The notes: generated from the letters alone by a model not told the origin. A stretch of DNA of 28,286 nt from JBEIDK01 sp040383485 (GCA_040383485.1 JBEIDK010000031.1:1-28286), one strand, 5' to 3'. Shown: positions 15,518 to 24,620, counted from the stretch's first letter. Numbers and translations: made by a program.

Positions 15518-17707
15518 TTATTTTGTAAATAATAACTCTCTGTATTTAGGTAAAGTCCATCTTTCATCATCAACAAGCAGTTCTAATTTATCTACATTGT
15601 ATCTAATGGTTTCAAAATAACTTTTCACTTTATCACAATAGGCAATTGCTTGCTTTTTGGCATCAGCAATATTATTTGCCTTTTTTCTTTCTTCAATCAT
15701 GTCATCAACACTTTTTTTAATAATATTTATATGAGAAGAAACTTCCATAATCATCTCTAACTGAGTAGAGGCAGCTTTTTTATAATCTCCTGCAGATAAA
15801 ACATCTTTTAATCCTCTTACGTTTTCCAACAAAAAGTTTTGATACCTTATAGCTGTTGGTATTATATGATTCATCGCCAAGTCACCAATCACTCTACTTT
15901 CAATTTGAATTCTCTTTGTGTAGGTTTCTAATTGAATTTCATAGCGAGCATGAATTTCTCTTTCGTTCATTACATTGTGTTTAGTAAGTAAGTTGATAGT
16001 GGCTTTACTTACTAAATTTTCTAACGCTTGAGGGGTAGTTTTAATATTTGATAAGCCTCTCTTAGCAGCATCTTTTACCCATTCATCACCATAACCATTC
16101 CCTTCAAACCTTATTTTTTTCGATTCTGATATATAGTTTCTTAACACCTGAAAAATTGCTTCATCCTTATTGCCATTTTTCGAAACCAATTTATCTACGT
16201 CTTTTTTAAATTGAATCAATTGGTCAGCCATAGATGTATTTAATGCAACCATAGCTGCACTGCAGTTTGCTGATGAACCAACTGCCCTAAACTCAAATTT
16301 ATTACCAGTAAAAGCAAATGGAGATGTTCTATTTCTATCCGTATTATCTAAAAGTATCTCCGGTATTTTAGCAATGTTTAATTTTAAATCTGTTTTTGCA
16401 TCAGGGCTCATTTTACCATCCTTCACCTTCTTTTCTAATTCATCAAGTATTGCTGAAAGTTGTTGACCCAAAAACACACTCATTATTGCCGGAGGGGCTT
16501 CATTTGCTCCTAGCCTATGATCATTTCCTGCAGATGCAATTGATGCTCTTAAAAAATCAGCATTGTCATGCACTGCTTTTACAGTATTTATAAAAAATGT
16601 AAGAAATTGAAGATTATTCTTAGGCGTTTTTCCTGGAGTTAATAAATTTTTACCGGTATTGGTAGCTAAGCTCCAATTGTTATGTTTGCCGCTACCATTA
16701 ACGCCAGCAAATGGTTTTTCATGTATCAAAACTTTAAAGTTATGACGTAAGCCTACCTTATCCATCATGTCCATTAACAACTGATTGTGGTCAACAGCTA
16801 AGTTTGTTTCTTCATAAATTGGTGCACATTCAAATTGATTTGGGGCTACCTCATTATGTCTGGTTTTTATTGGAATGCCCAATGCCAAACATTCATGTTC
16901 AAAATCACGCATAAATGCCAAAGCACGTTCTGGAATACTTCCAAAATAATGATCTTCTAATTGCTGACCTTTAGCAGGAGAATGTCCAAATAATGTTCTA
17001 CCACTTAGCACCAAATCAGGTCTTGCATTATATAATGCTATGTCAACTAAAAAATATTCTTGTTCCCATCCTAAAGTAGAAATAACCTTTGAAACGTTTT
17101 TGTCGAAATACTGACAAACCTCTGTAGCGGCCTTATCAACAGCGTGTAATGCCTTTAATAACGGCGTTTTATGGTCAAGAGCTTCACCAGTATAACTTAC
17201 AAAAATGGTAGGAATACATAAAGTACTTTCTATTAAGAATGCTGGAGATGTTGGGTCCCATGCAGTGTATCCTCGAGCTTCGAAGGTATTTCTAATTCCA
17301 CCATTTGGAAAGCTAGATGCATCCGGTTCTTGTTGAACCAACTGATTAGCATCAAAACTCTCCATTGCTTTTCCATCACCAGTAGGCTCAAAAAATGCAT
17401 CGTGTTTTTCGGCAGTAGCACCAGTTAGCGGCTGAAACCAATGTGTGTAATGTGTTGCTCCGCGCTCTAAAGCCCATGCTTTCATTGCTGAGGCTACTGA
17501 ACCTGCAATCTTACGGTCAATCTGATTACCAAATTCTGTTGCATTACATACAGCTTCGTATGCATCTTTGGTCATATATGCCCTCATGGCTTCTTTGCCA
17601 AATACTTTTGAGCCAAAAATTTTTGATTTTAAATCAGAAGGATGATTTAATACAACTGGTTTGTGCGAAAGTGCTTCTTGTAAAGCGTGAAATCTTGAAA
17701 ATGACAT
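15518..17707 (-). CDS. glnN: Type III glutamine synthetase (GlnN)
   Basis: This 729-residue enzyme joins ammonia to glutamate with ATP and is the assimilation enzyme common in Bacteroidota. It matches the GSIII class in length and landmarks: 'THYTHWFQPLTG' and 'EKHDAFF' near the N terminus, 'GWEQEYFLVD', 'RHNEVAPNQFECAPIYEE', 'HEKPFAGVNGSGKHNNWS' and 'NRTSPFAFTGNKFEFRAVGSS'. GSIII assembles as a large dodecamer unlike GSI. No truncation or missing motif is evident. A promoter with both consensus boxes lies upstream at 17770-17800, and a strong hairpin follows the gene. It is transcribed alone. Confidence 0.96.
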   Translation of the reverse strand: MSFSRFHALQEALSHKPVVLNHPSDLKSKIFGSKVFGKEAMRAYMTKDAYEAVCNATEFGNQIDRKIAGSVASAMKAWALERGATHYTHWFQPLTGATAEKHDAFFEPTGDGKAMESFDANQLVQQEPDASSFPNGGIRNTFEARGYTAWDPTSPAFLIESTLCIPTIFVSYTGEALDHKTPLLKALHAVDKAATEVCQYFDKNVSKVISTLGWEQEYFLVDIALYNARPDLVLSGRTLFGHSPAKGQQLEDHYFGSIPERALAFMRDFEHECLALGIPIKTRHNEVAPNQFECAPIYEETNLAVDHNQLLMDMMDKVGLRHNFKVLIHEKPFAGVNGSGKHNNWSLATNTGKNLLTPGKTPKNNLQFLTFFINTVKAVHDNADFLRASIASAGNDHRLGANEAPPAIMSVFLGQQLSAILDELEKKVKDGKMSPDAKTDLKLNIAKIPEILLDNTDRNRTSPFAFTGNKFEFRAVGSSANCSAAMVALNTSMADQLIQFKKDVDKLVSKNGNKDEAIFQVLRNYISESKKIRFEGNGYGDEWVKDAAKRGLSNIKTTPQALENLVSKATINLLTKHNVMNEREIHARYEIQLETYTKRIQIESRVIGDLAMNHIIPTAIRYQNFLLENVRGLKDVLSAGDYKKAASTQLEMIMEVSSHINIIKKSVDDMIEERKKANNIADAKKQAIAYCDKVKSYFETIRYNVDKLELLVDDERWTLPKYRELLFTK

Positions 17708-17769
17708 TTTTTTTATTTTTATTACTTTTTTAGGGGGGTAGTTCCCGAAAAAATTGATTATTTTTTTGA

Positions 17770-17800
17770 CAAACGTAAAAAAAATAGGGGTATATTCAAA
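17770..17800 (-). promoter_or_regulatory. Bacteroidota promoter for glnN
   Basis: On the minus strand TTTG (17797-17800) is followed after 19 bases by TACGTTTG (17770-17777), a full match to TTTG-N19-TAnnTTTG. The leader to the ATG at 17707 would be roughly 55 bases, beginning with C/T-rich and then A-rich sequence. Confidence 0.7.
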
Positions 17801-17842
17801 TTTTAATCAATTTTTTTACGGAATCTCTTAAAACCAAAAAAA

Positions 17843-17870
17843 ACGCCAAAGCAAAAAATTGCTTTGGCGT
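17843..17870 (-). terminator. Rho-independent terminator of the TonB-dependent receptor gene
   Basis: A perfect 12-base stem (17843-17854 with 17859-17870, ACGCCAAAGCAA and its complement) has an AAAA loop. In the minus direction it is followed by a run of eight T residues. It lies 23 bases after the receptor stop. Confidence 0.85.
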
Positions 17871-17892
17871 TGTAAAAAAATTATTTTATTTT

Positions 17893-20328
17893 CTAAAACT
17901 CGAACACAAAACCAATAGAAGGAACCACCGTTGAAGAAATGTTCGGCAATACTTGAGGAACTGCATTTGAACCATCAATTCTTACTGGGTTTCCATCACT
18001 ACTTTCAAAACCAGTATTGTCAGCGTTACGCTTAAATAAATAATCCGGATTACTTTCATTTTTAAAGGCTAAGATGTTTTGAAAATCTAAATAAATATCA
18101 ATGGATGTTCTTTTATAATTTATCTTCTTATCTAGTCTAAAATCTAGTTGATTAAATGATTGTAATCGTAAAGTGTTTAGTTGATTGTTATCTAACACAC
18201 CCGTACCAAGCAATAAATAATTTTGTCTTGATGCTGCCATATCGTAAGGAGTATATGGCGCACCACCCGCATACCTGTATTTTAAACCTAGCTCCCAGCC
18301 TCTTTTAAATTTATACCCCATCGTTGCCGATATCAAGTGCTGATTATCCCAAGAAGAAGGAATTAATTTTTCATTTATGCCTGAGAATTTGCTTCTAACA
18401 AAAGTATAGCTGATTACATAAAATATTTTTTTGGTTAGTTTTTGTTGCATAAAAAACTCTGCTCCTATACACTCTCCTTTACCTATACTGTTTAATAATT
18501 CACTACCAATTGACCCAAAGTCAGAACCTTGATTTGCTAATGAAACGCCAGACTTTGCTGATACTGGGTAATTGGCATATTGTTTAAAGAAACCTTCGAC
18601 AGTAAATCTCAAAGCTTCATTTGGTAAGTATTGTGTTCCCAATACATAATGGGTGCTTCTTATATATTTCATTGATTTATTCACATATTCTCCCATTGAG
18701 TTTTGGTAACCTAATGAAGTATAAGTAGGTATTTTGTAATACGTTCCAAATGATGCAGTAATATCAAACTTAGGAGTTAAATGATATGCTAATGAAATAC
18801 GAGGAGACAAGGTGCGTAATGGATTGTTTCCATTATTCATAAAACTATTCATATCAGTTCTAGCTCCAAATGAAACGAGTAACTTTTCGTCGAATAAGTT
18901 TTTGGCTGCTTGCACAAATGCACCGTATTTATAAAACTCTATTGCACCTTTTATATTTATTTTAATTGATGGTACAACTATGTTTCCTTTGATATCTAAC
19001 ACATCGCTAGTAACCTTGCTAAACAAATCAGTATTGTATTTAACATATTGACCAACTAATCCGCCTGTTAATTTCCAGCCATTCACATACTTATTAATAT
19101 CAAATCTAAATTTGTTTTCTATTTCTTGCGATTGTAATTTAAAGGTTCGCTGCGACTCAACTTCATTGCCTTCTTCGTATTTGTCAAGTGAGTTATCAAA
19201 CATATTTCTGCTCAAAGCAAAGTTCATAAAACCTCCTTCAAATTTCCTTTTTAAAATAAAGCCTGTTGTATAATTCCATTGACGTATGTATGGCAATGAC
19301 CTAACAATAAAAATATTTTCGGGAGTAGAATTTTTTGTAGTTGCAAATGAAAATCTATCTATTGCCCCTAATCCTATTGCCGTTAAAGTTGTTTTATCAT
19401 TAAACTTATGCGTTACCTTATATTGAAAATCGTAAAAATTAGGACGTATTGGCAAATCAATCAGTGAGAATAATAAATCTAAATATGATTTACGTGCTGA
19501 TGCTAAAAATGTAGTTTTTTTGCCCAATGGCCCTTCCAAGGTTAAAACAGATTCTGTTAAACTTGCACGAATATTTCCAGATAATCTATCAGGATTACCA
19601 TCGCGTTGTTTTATTACAAATGTTGATGCCAAAGCATTATCATACCTCGCGTCAAAAGCTGATGAACTCAACTTTAATTCTTCAATAAATGAAACGTTTA
19701 AAATTCCTTGCGCACCGCCTGAGCTTCCCTGCGTTTGAAAATGATTTAAAATAGGAATTTCAATGCCATCTAAATAATATACATTTTCATTTGGTGCTCC
19801 TCCTCTAATTATAATATCGTTACGCGCTGCTCCGCCACTGCTGCCTCCTACCCCGGGCAGTGTCTGCACAACTCTCGAAACATCAAAGCTTCCGCCTGGG
19901 TTAGCTTTTATCTCTTCAGTAGTTAATTGTTGAACCGATAATGGAGTAATCATGTCAGTAGCCACTGCTGATTTACCTTTTTCAAAAACTACCTCAACTT
20001 CTTTTATTTGAGATGATGAAGGCTCTAATTCGAAGTTAATTATTTGTGCATTTCCAGAAGAAACTGCAATATTAAATTTAAGCTGAGTAGCATAACCTAA
20101 GTACTGCACCTTAACATTGTGCGTACCTACAGGAACTACCAGCTTATAGTTACCATCTACATCTGTGCTTACTCCATTGGTAGTGCCATCTATCGAAACA
20201 GTAGCCCCAATGATAGTTTCCTCAGTATTTTTGTCTTTAACGTTACCTCTAATTACACCTGTTGTTTGGGCAATGCTATTGAAATGAATAAACAATACAC
20301 TGAAGAAAAAAAGAAATTTTAATTGCAT
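17893..20328 (-). CDS. TonB-dependent outer-membrane receptor with CarboxypepD_reg-like domain
   Basis: This 811-residue protein has a signal peptide (about 1-20), then a carboxypeptidase-regulatory-like beta domain (about 24-110, 'GVIRGNVKDKNTEETIIGA'), a plug domain (about 125-240, 'RNDIIIRGGAPNENVYYLDG') and a 22-strand-type barrel ending in an aromatic residue (GFVFEF). It should import a ligand across the outer membrane using TonB energy. The ligand cannot be read from the sequence. No SusD partner lies next to it, so it is not a standard SusCD pair. The PKD-repeat gene is divergent, 285 bases away. It ends with a strong terminator. Confidence 0.9.
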   Translation of the reverse strand: MQLKFLFFFSVLFIHFNSIAQTTGVIRGNVKDKNTEETIIGATVSIDGTTNGVSTDVDGNYKLVVPVGTHNVKVQYLGYATQLKFNIAVSSGNAQIINFELEPSSSQIKEVEVVFEKGKSAVATDMITPLSVQQLTTEEIKANPGGSFDVSRVVQTLPGVGGSSGGAARNDIIIRGGAPNENVYYLDGIEIPILNHFQTQGSSGGAQGILNVSFIEELKLSSSAFDARYDNALASTFVIKQRDGNPDRLSGNIRASLTESVLTLEGPLGKKTTFLASARKSYLDLLFSLIDLPIRPNFYDFQYKVTHKFNDKTTLTAIGLGAIDRFSFATTKNSTPENIFIVRSLPYIRQWNYTTGFILKRKFEGGFMNFALSRNMFDNSLDKYEEGNEVESQRTFKLQSQEIENKFRFDINKYVNGWKLTGGLVGQYVKYNTDLFSKVTSDVLDIKGNIVVPSIKINIKGAIEFYKYGAFVQAAKNLFDEKLLVSFGARTDMNSFMNNGNNPLRTLSPRISLAYHLTPKFDITASFGTYYKIPTYTSLGYQNSMGEYVNKSMKYIRSTHYVLGTQYLPNEALRFTVEGFFKQYANYPVSAKSGVSLANQGSDFGSIGSELLNSIGKGECIGAEFFMQQKLTKKIFYVISYTFVRSKFSGINEKLIPSSWDNQHLISATMGYKFKRGWELGLKYRYAGGAPYTPYDMAASRQNYLLLGTGVLDNNQLNTLRLQSFNQLDFRLDKKINYKRTSIDIYLDFQNILAFKNESNPDYLFKRNADNTGFESSDGNPVRIDGSNAVPQVLPNISSTVVPSIGFVFEF

Positions 20329-20613
20329 GATTTTTTAATTGTTTGCCAATAAACAACAAAACATTGGTATTGTTAATCTATTTTAATAAATATCAAAACA
20401 AAATATTAACAATATATCTTCTTCATACTTAATTTTAATAAAAGCATCTTGTATATATTTTGATATTTTAGCAAGTAAATGCGGGGCTGTGATTAATTTT
20501 ACTTTTTTGAAATCCAATACTTTATATAAATTATTCAACTATTTCAGATTTTTTTGACCCCCTATTTGTTTAATAAACGTATTGAATTGTATAACAAATT
20601 AAAATTTGAAATC

Positions 20614-23187
20614 ATGAAAACAAAAATTCTCTACATCATTACTTTGGTAATCCTAGGTTTAGGAAAACTAAATGCTCAAAATCAAAATATTATTTTTGGA
20701 ACTTTAATTGATAATTATCTCAATTATAACCCAACACCAAACCAACTGGTGAAGTTAAATACTTACACGCTCGATTCATTAAATTTATGGTCATCCTTTA
20801 GCACAGATTCTACAATTTCTGATTCTGTTGGCAGCTTTTCGTTCACTATTAATAATTCAAATACGAATAATAATTTCTATGAGATTGTAACGGCAAACTG
20901 CAATGGCTCTTATATTCAGCAATACCTTTTTCCAACACCAGGTGTTTCGTTTATAATTGAAACATGTAACAATAATTTTTGTGCTGCAACACTCAACTAT
21001 TCTTTCGATTCAATAAATAACAATTTAGTAAATTTTACTTGTCCTGAACTGAGCAATGCTACTTCATTTGTAATATATTTCGGAGATGGAACATCTAGTA
21101 CAAACAGCTTAAGCCATACTTATACTTCTAATGATTTATTTATTGGTATGCACGCTACTATCGATGTATATTATGCTAATGGTTGTGTTGGCTATTCTAG
21201 TGCGTTTGTGTATAATTATTTTCAAGGAAATTGTAACCACTATTTCACTTTCCAACAAATAGGTACTACCAATGATGTGCAATTTAATGTGCAAGCCTCT
21301 TTAAATACTCAAACATATTTGTGGAATTTTGGTGATGGAACAACTGATAGTACTTCGAGTCCTACACACACTTTTTTACCTAATCAGTACTATACAGTTA
21401 CGTTGCTTACAAGCGATAATAGCGGGTGCAGTTATTTTACAAGTCAGTATGTTTATGTTATTGACGTTTGTGCGGTTCAAATTGGTAGTTATCAAAATCT
21501 AGATTCTACTATGAACGTCCAATTTTATCCAACTTCTAATTATTGGACAACTGCACTTGATTCTTCTAGTATCATTTCTTGGAACTTTGGTGATGGAAGT
21601 CCTACCGATAGTTCATTTTATCCAATCCATACATACACTCTACCAGGAAATTATAATGTATGCTTAACAACTGCAACAAGTATTGGTTGCAATAATACTA
21701 TATGCCAAAACATTACTGTTTACGACTACTTAACTACTTGCGGTACTTCATTGGTTATACAACCAGATTTTACAAACTCCAATGACTATACATTCATTGT
21801 GCAACCTAATATTCCGAATACTTGGGCTTATTACCAATCAGCTTTGTCGGTTATTGACTTCGGAGATGGAACATCATACACTCAGCCAATTGATAGTTTA
21901 GGATTTAATAACGTGTTATATGTAAATCATACTTATAACGCAGCCGGAACCTATATTGTTACTGCAACTACAACTACAGTGCTTGGTTGTGTGAGTAGTA
22001 CTACTGATACAATAACTGTTGTAATGCCAGCCACATATAATTGCGATGTTCATTTGCAAACTGCTGTATACTCAACTGCATTATCGGGTTTTGCTTTTAG
22101 CAACAGTGTTAACATTACAAACTATGCATGGGATTTTGGAGATGGAGGTAATGCCAATTACAACAGTAGTTATGTTTCACATGTTTATCCAGGTTTAGGA
22201 AGCTACAATGTTTGTGTTACTGCTACTGCGGCAAATGGATGTGTAAGTAGTGCTTGTGATACGGTGCAAGTAACTGGATATGGCTCAATACAAGGATATG
22301 CAAATGCATTCAATTATCTTATACCAGATTCAGCTTATCCAACATTTATAAAAGTTATTTTATTGCAATTCACTAGCGACTCAACATCCGAAGCAACATC
22401 TGTAAATATTTACGATGCTGTAAATACATCAAGCTATTATGGTTATTTCGAATTCAATAACATTCCTTCAGGACCTTATACCATATTATCAGTTGCATAT
22501 ACAGATAGTTTAAATGTTGACTCACTTTACATTCCTACGTACTACAGTAACAAACAACACTGGTATGAAGCTGATACGCTTTACCCTAGCCCATTCTGGC
22601 AAGGTGTGTACCTTGATTTGATACCAACCATTTTAGTGAATGGCAACGGACAAATTGGTGGATTTATTGGTGATGAAGGAGGATTTAGAAGTAGCGAGAA
22701 TGGAATTGAAAATGTGCATGTAATCATCTATAATGAAAATGAAGAACCTGTTAAACATGTACTTACCAACTCTCAAGGTCAATATACTTTTAATGGTTTA
22801 AGCATGGGTACATATCACATCTACCCTGAGGTGGTAGGCAAGCAAACTTATAGAGCTACTGTTACAATTACAGAAAATAACATGAGCAATACGCAAGTAG
22901 ACTTTGAAATTGGGGAAGCAGTAATTTCTGCAACAAAAGAAGTGATTGAAAAATCTTCAGTTGGTGTTTTTCCTAATCCTGCTAAAAACTATGTAAATAT
23001 AAATGCATCCCAAAAAATAAATAATATTAGAATAACTGATTTGGCAGGAAAAATATTATTCAATAATGCAATCGTTGATAATTCAAATTACAAAGTTGAT
23101 GTGAGTAATTTTTCTAAAGGAATTTATTTCTATCAATTAGCATTGCAAAACGGAAAAATAAGTACTGGTAAATTCGTAAAAGAATAA
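20614..23187 (+). CDS. Large secreted PKD-repeat protein with T9SS sorting domain
   Basis: From the ATG at 20614 this is 857 residues, beginning with a standard signal peptide ('ITLVILGLGKLNAQ'). An upstream in-frame ATG at 20554 would add 20 non-signal residues and is less likely. The body has at least five PKD-like repeats, marked by 'WNFGDGTTDSTSSPTHTF', 'WNFGDGSPTDSS', 'IDFGDGTSYTQ', 'WDFGDGGNANYNSSYVSHVY' and a divergent 'IYFGDGTSSTNSLSHTY'. A SdrD/carboxypeptidase-like beta domain follows (about 695-765, 'VLTNSQGQYTFNGLSMGTYHI') and then a type A T9SS C-terminal domain (FPNPAKN to 'GIYFYQLALQNGK'). It is probably a surface adhesin or scaffold. No enzyme domain was recognised. Confidence 0.9.
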   Translation: MKTKILYIITLVILGLGKLNAQNQNIIFGTLIDNYLNYNPTPNQLVKLNTYTLDSLNLWSSFSTDSTISDSVGSFSFTINNSNTNNNFYEIVTANCNGSYIQQYLFPTPGVSFIIETCNNNFCAATLNYSFDSINNNLVNFTCPELSNATSFVIYFGDGTSSTNSLSHTYTSNDLFIGMHATIDVYYANGCVGYSSAFVYNYFQGNCNHYFTFQQIGTTNDVQFNVQASLNTQTYLWNFGDGTTDSTSSPTHTFLPNQYYTVTLLTSDNSGCSYFTSQYVYVIDVCAVQIGSYQNLDSTMNVQFYPTSNYWTTALDSSSIISWNFGDGSPTDSSFYPIHTYTLPGNYNVCLTTATSIGCNNTICQNITVYDYLTTCGTSLVIQPDFTNSNDYTFIVQPNIPNTWAYYQSALSVIDFGDGTSYTQPIDSLGFNNVLYVNHTYNAAGTYIVTATTTTVLGCVSSTTDTITVVMPATYNCDVHLQTAVYSTALSGFAFSNSVNITNYAWDFGDGGNANYNSSYVSHVYPGLGSYNVCVTATAANGCVSSACDTVQVTGYGSIQGYANAFNYLIPDSAYPTFIKVILLQFTSDSTSEATSVNIYDAVNTSSYYGYFEFNNIPSGPYTILSVAYTDSLNVDSLYIPTYYSNKQHWYEADTLYPSPFWQGVYLDLIPTILVNGNGQIGGFIGDEGGFRSSENGIENVHVIIYNENEEPVKHVLTNSQGQYTFNGLSMGTYHIYPEVVGKQTYRATVTITENNMSNTQVDFEIGEAVISATKEVIEKSSVGVFPNPAKNYVNINASQKINNIRITDLAGKILFNNAIVDNSNYKVDVSNFSKGIYFYQLALQNGKISTGKFVKE

Positions 23188-23212
23188 AAGAAATAATTGA
23201 AGCTTGAAAACG

Positions 23213-23250
23213 AAAAAAAGGCTGCAACAAATTGTTGACAGCCTTTTTTT
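23213..23250 (+). terminator. Rho-independent terminator of the PKD-protein gene
   Basis: A-rich left arm AAAAAAAGGCTG pairs with CAGCCTTTTTTT, and CAACAA with TTGTTG inside, with one bulged A. It starts 26 bases after the stop and ends in seven T residues. Confidence 0.8.
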
Positions 23251-23271
23251 ATTGGACTAAGTTTCGTATTA

Positions 23272-23302
23272 TATTTAACCCAGAATACGCATTAGAAATT
23301 CT
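23272..23302. mobile_element. MITE-like element, end remnant
   Basis: Only the ~31-base left inverted repeat (TATTTAACCCAGAATACGC through AGAAATTCT) is present. It matches copy B exactly and then diverges abruptly. It lies at the left edge of the cassette-like island. Confidence 0.7.
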
Positions 23303-23352
23303 AGAGCCTTAAGTTTAAACTCTAAACTGTGCTTGTTTTTTCTTTTTCCATT

Positions 23353-23496
23353 GCGTAAAGTTAGCAGATGGGACTTAACTTTTTTGTCCACTCAAAGGTA
23401 GGAACTCCATTAGTTCTGAGAACTGAACTTTAGACTACTCTCGTCTGAGCCGAGACGGAGAACGAAACCCCGCCTATTACCAATGTGCTATTAGGC
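23353..23496. repeat. attC-like palindromic repeat 1
   Basis: The 83 bases at 23411-23493 are the same as 24385-24467 at about 78 positions. They include internal hairpins (GTTCT-G-AGAAC; CGTCT-gagccg-AGACG). The right end reads CCAATGTGCTATTAGGC. ATTAGGC resembles the integron R' box GTTRRRY and is near-complementary to GCCTAAC of repeat 2. The left arm (GCGTAAA...GCAGATGGG) is more decayed. Length (about 144 bases) and simple-site layout suit an attC, but no integrase gene is in the window. Confidence 0.5.
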
Positions 23497-23526
23497 CAGT
23501 GCTTTTTTGGGGTCATTCCATAATCA

Positions 23527-23712
23527 CTAATCAACCTGTTTTTTGCTTTTTGTCCCAACAAGATTTTGAGTTGAAGATTTTGTCGTTGGCATTCTTTTCC
23601 CAGTTGCCATATAATATGCAATTATTTCGCTTATTCTTTTTCTCTCTTTGTCTGTTAATGGCGTAGGGTCAACTACGAAGTCAACACCTACTGGTTCCTT
23701 TATGTATCCCAT
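23527..23712 (-). CDS. 61-aa conserved-looking hypothetical protein in cassette-like island
   Basis: This small protein starts 11 bases after the stop of the GNAT-like gene on the same strand, so they form a two-gene unit. It has an N-terminal 'GVDFVVDPTPLTDKERKR', a helix 'ISEIIAYYMATGKR' and a basic Ser/Thr-rich tail. I recall similar short proteins in Bacteroidota, but have no family name for it. It has no signal peptide or membrane segment. The balanced composition and ordered charge pattern argue against a chance frame. A role as a partner of the larger protein, for example an antitoxin, is only a hypothesis. Confidence 0.65.
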   Translation of the reverse strand: MGYIKEPVGVDFVVDPTPLTDKERKRISEIIAYYMATGKRMPTTKSSTQNLVGTKSKKQVD

Positions 23713-23723
23713 TGTTTTTATAT

Positions 23724-24251
23724 TTAAGTTGGAAAATATTTTTTGATAAGTTTCAAAGCCTCTTGAGGGAAAATAACCATTTTATGTCCTCCGACATGAG
23801 TCGCCCCCAAAGTTTTTTCATAATGTTCAACTAACTTTGTCTTGGAAGTAAATGAAACAAAACCTTGATAACCTTTATCCCAAGAGGCCTTACAAGTAAA
23901 TGCAAATAAATTGCCTGGCACTCCTTCATAAAGTTTCGTCTTGGCCAAATTAAAGGGTGAACTTTCAATAAGATGCAAATAAAAATGGTCGTTGTAGTCG
24001 CTAATACTTAACAGTCCTTGAATAATTTCAGGGTTATTTCGAATTGTGAGTTTGAAAACTTGTCTATCTGACAGTTTAAATTCATTTGCCCAATTAAAAA
24101 GCCAACCATTTTTTTTTGAAACATTCTTTAAATCAATTTTGGAAATTGGATGAACATCAGTTGGAAAACTATCACCAGAAATCGCATTAACAATGCTGTT
24201 TGTCAACTTGTCTATTTGTATTCCTAAATGATATTTTGTTTGTTTTGCCAT
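23724..24251 (-). CDS. GNAT-like hypothetical protein in cassette-like island
   Basis: This is 175 residues from the preferred start MAKQTKYHLG; a frame-extending ATG at 24266 would add 5 residues. The C-terminal half resembles a GNAT acyltransferase fold: 'FYLHLIESSPFN' as strand 4, 'YEGVPGNLFAFTCKASW' as the CoA-binding turn and helix, 'GFVSFTSKTKLVEHYEKTLGA' as strand 5 and following helix, and 'GGHKMVIFPQEALKLI' at the end. The CoA turn Y-E-G-V-P-G-N departs from the usual Q/R-x-x-G-x-G/A, so catalysis is uncertain. The N-terminal 70 residues are not recognised. The gene and its 61-aa neighbour lie between two attC-like repeats. Confidence 0.7.
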   Translation of the reverse strand: MAKQTKYHLGIQIDKLTNSIVNAISGDSFPTDVHPISKIDLKNVSKKNGWLFNWANEFKLSDRQVFKLTIRNNPEIIQGLLSISDYNDHFYLHLIESSPFNLAKTKLYEGVPGNLFAFTCKASWDKGYQGFVSFTSKTKLVEHYEKTLGATHVGGHKMVIFPQEALKLIKKYFPT

Positions 24252-24335
24252 AGTTCGAAGATACAAAAAATAGTCTTAAATTACACTAGGAATATATTAT
24301 TTTTAACTCAAATTAAAGATGTCGATGCGCATTAC

Positions 24336-24470
24336 GCCTAACGTTTTGCAGATTGGCGATGGGCGGGCTTTTTACCACAAGAGTTAGTTCGGAGAACTGA
24401 ACTTTAGACTACTCTCGTCTGAGCCGAGACGGAGAACGATTCGCCGCCTATTGCCAATGTGCTATTATGA
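24336..24470. repeat. attC-like palindromic repeat 2
   Basis: The left end GCCTAAC fits the integron R'' box RYYYAAC. Next comes GCAGATTGGCGATGGGCGG, which pairs at 16 of 19 positions with the right arm CCGCCTATTGCCAATGTGC, and then ATTATGA in place of GTTRRRY. The central ~55 bases match repeat 1 at all but one position. The total of 135 bases and the long imperfect stem are within the range of attC sites. Orientation is ambiguous: the minus-strand reading gives a perfect GTTAGGC R' box and places both genes in the usual cassette direction. Confidence 0.55.
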
Positions 24471-24544
24471 AATTAGCTATACCCTGCTAATTTTTTTTCG
24501 AGAAAGGATGAAACAATCTGTAATTACATAGAGGCACCACAAGG

Positions 24545-24620
24545 ATATTAAACCCAGAATATGCATTAGAAATTCTATTACAACGCAAAATCCCTTCAAA
24601 ATAAAAGGTAAACAACTTTA
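24545..24620. mobile_element. MITE-like element, truncated copy C
   Basis: About 76 bases match the left half of copies A and B (ATATTAAACCCAGAATATGC, TATTACAACGCAAAATCCC), after which similarity fades. It lies 75 bases to the right of attC-like repeat 2, in the same orientation as the other copies. Confidence 0.7.

Larger units (their letters stand above)
23188..23526. other. 339-base gene-free stretch at the left edge of the cassette-like island
   Basis: It holds the terminator of the PKD gene, a 31-base remnant of the MITE-like element and the attC-like repeat 1. I see no convincing gene. The open frame crossing 23430-23621 on the minus strand is an out-of-frame shadow of the 61-aa gene plus repeat sequence. 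Confidence 0.7.

Noticed and set aside
17893..20328. SusC-type polysaccharide locus
   Set aside because: No SusD homologue, glycoside hydrolase or sensor is next to the receptor. It lacks the SusCD pair layout.
23430..23621. A 63-codon minus-strand frame
   Set aside because: It overlaps the 61-aa gene in another frame and continues into attC-like repeat 1. It has no independent coding character.
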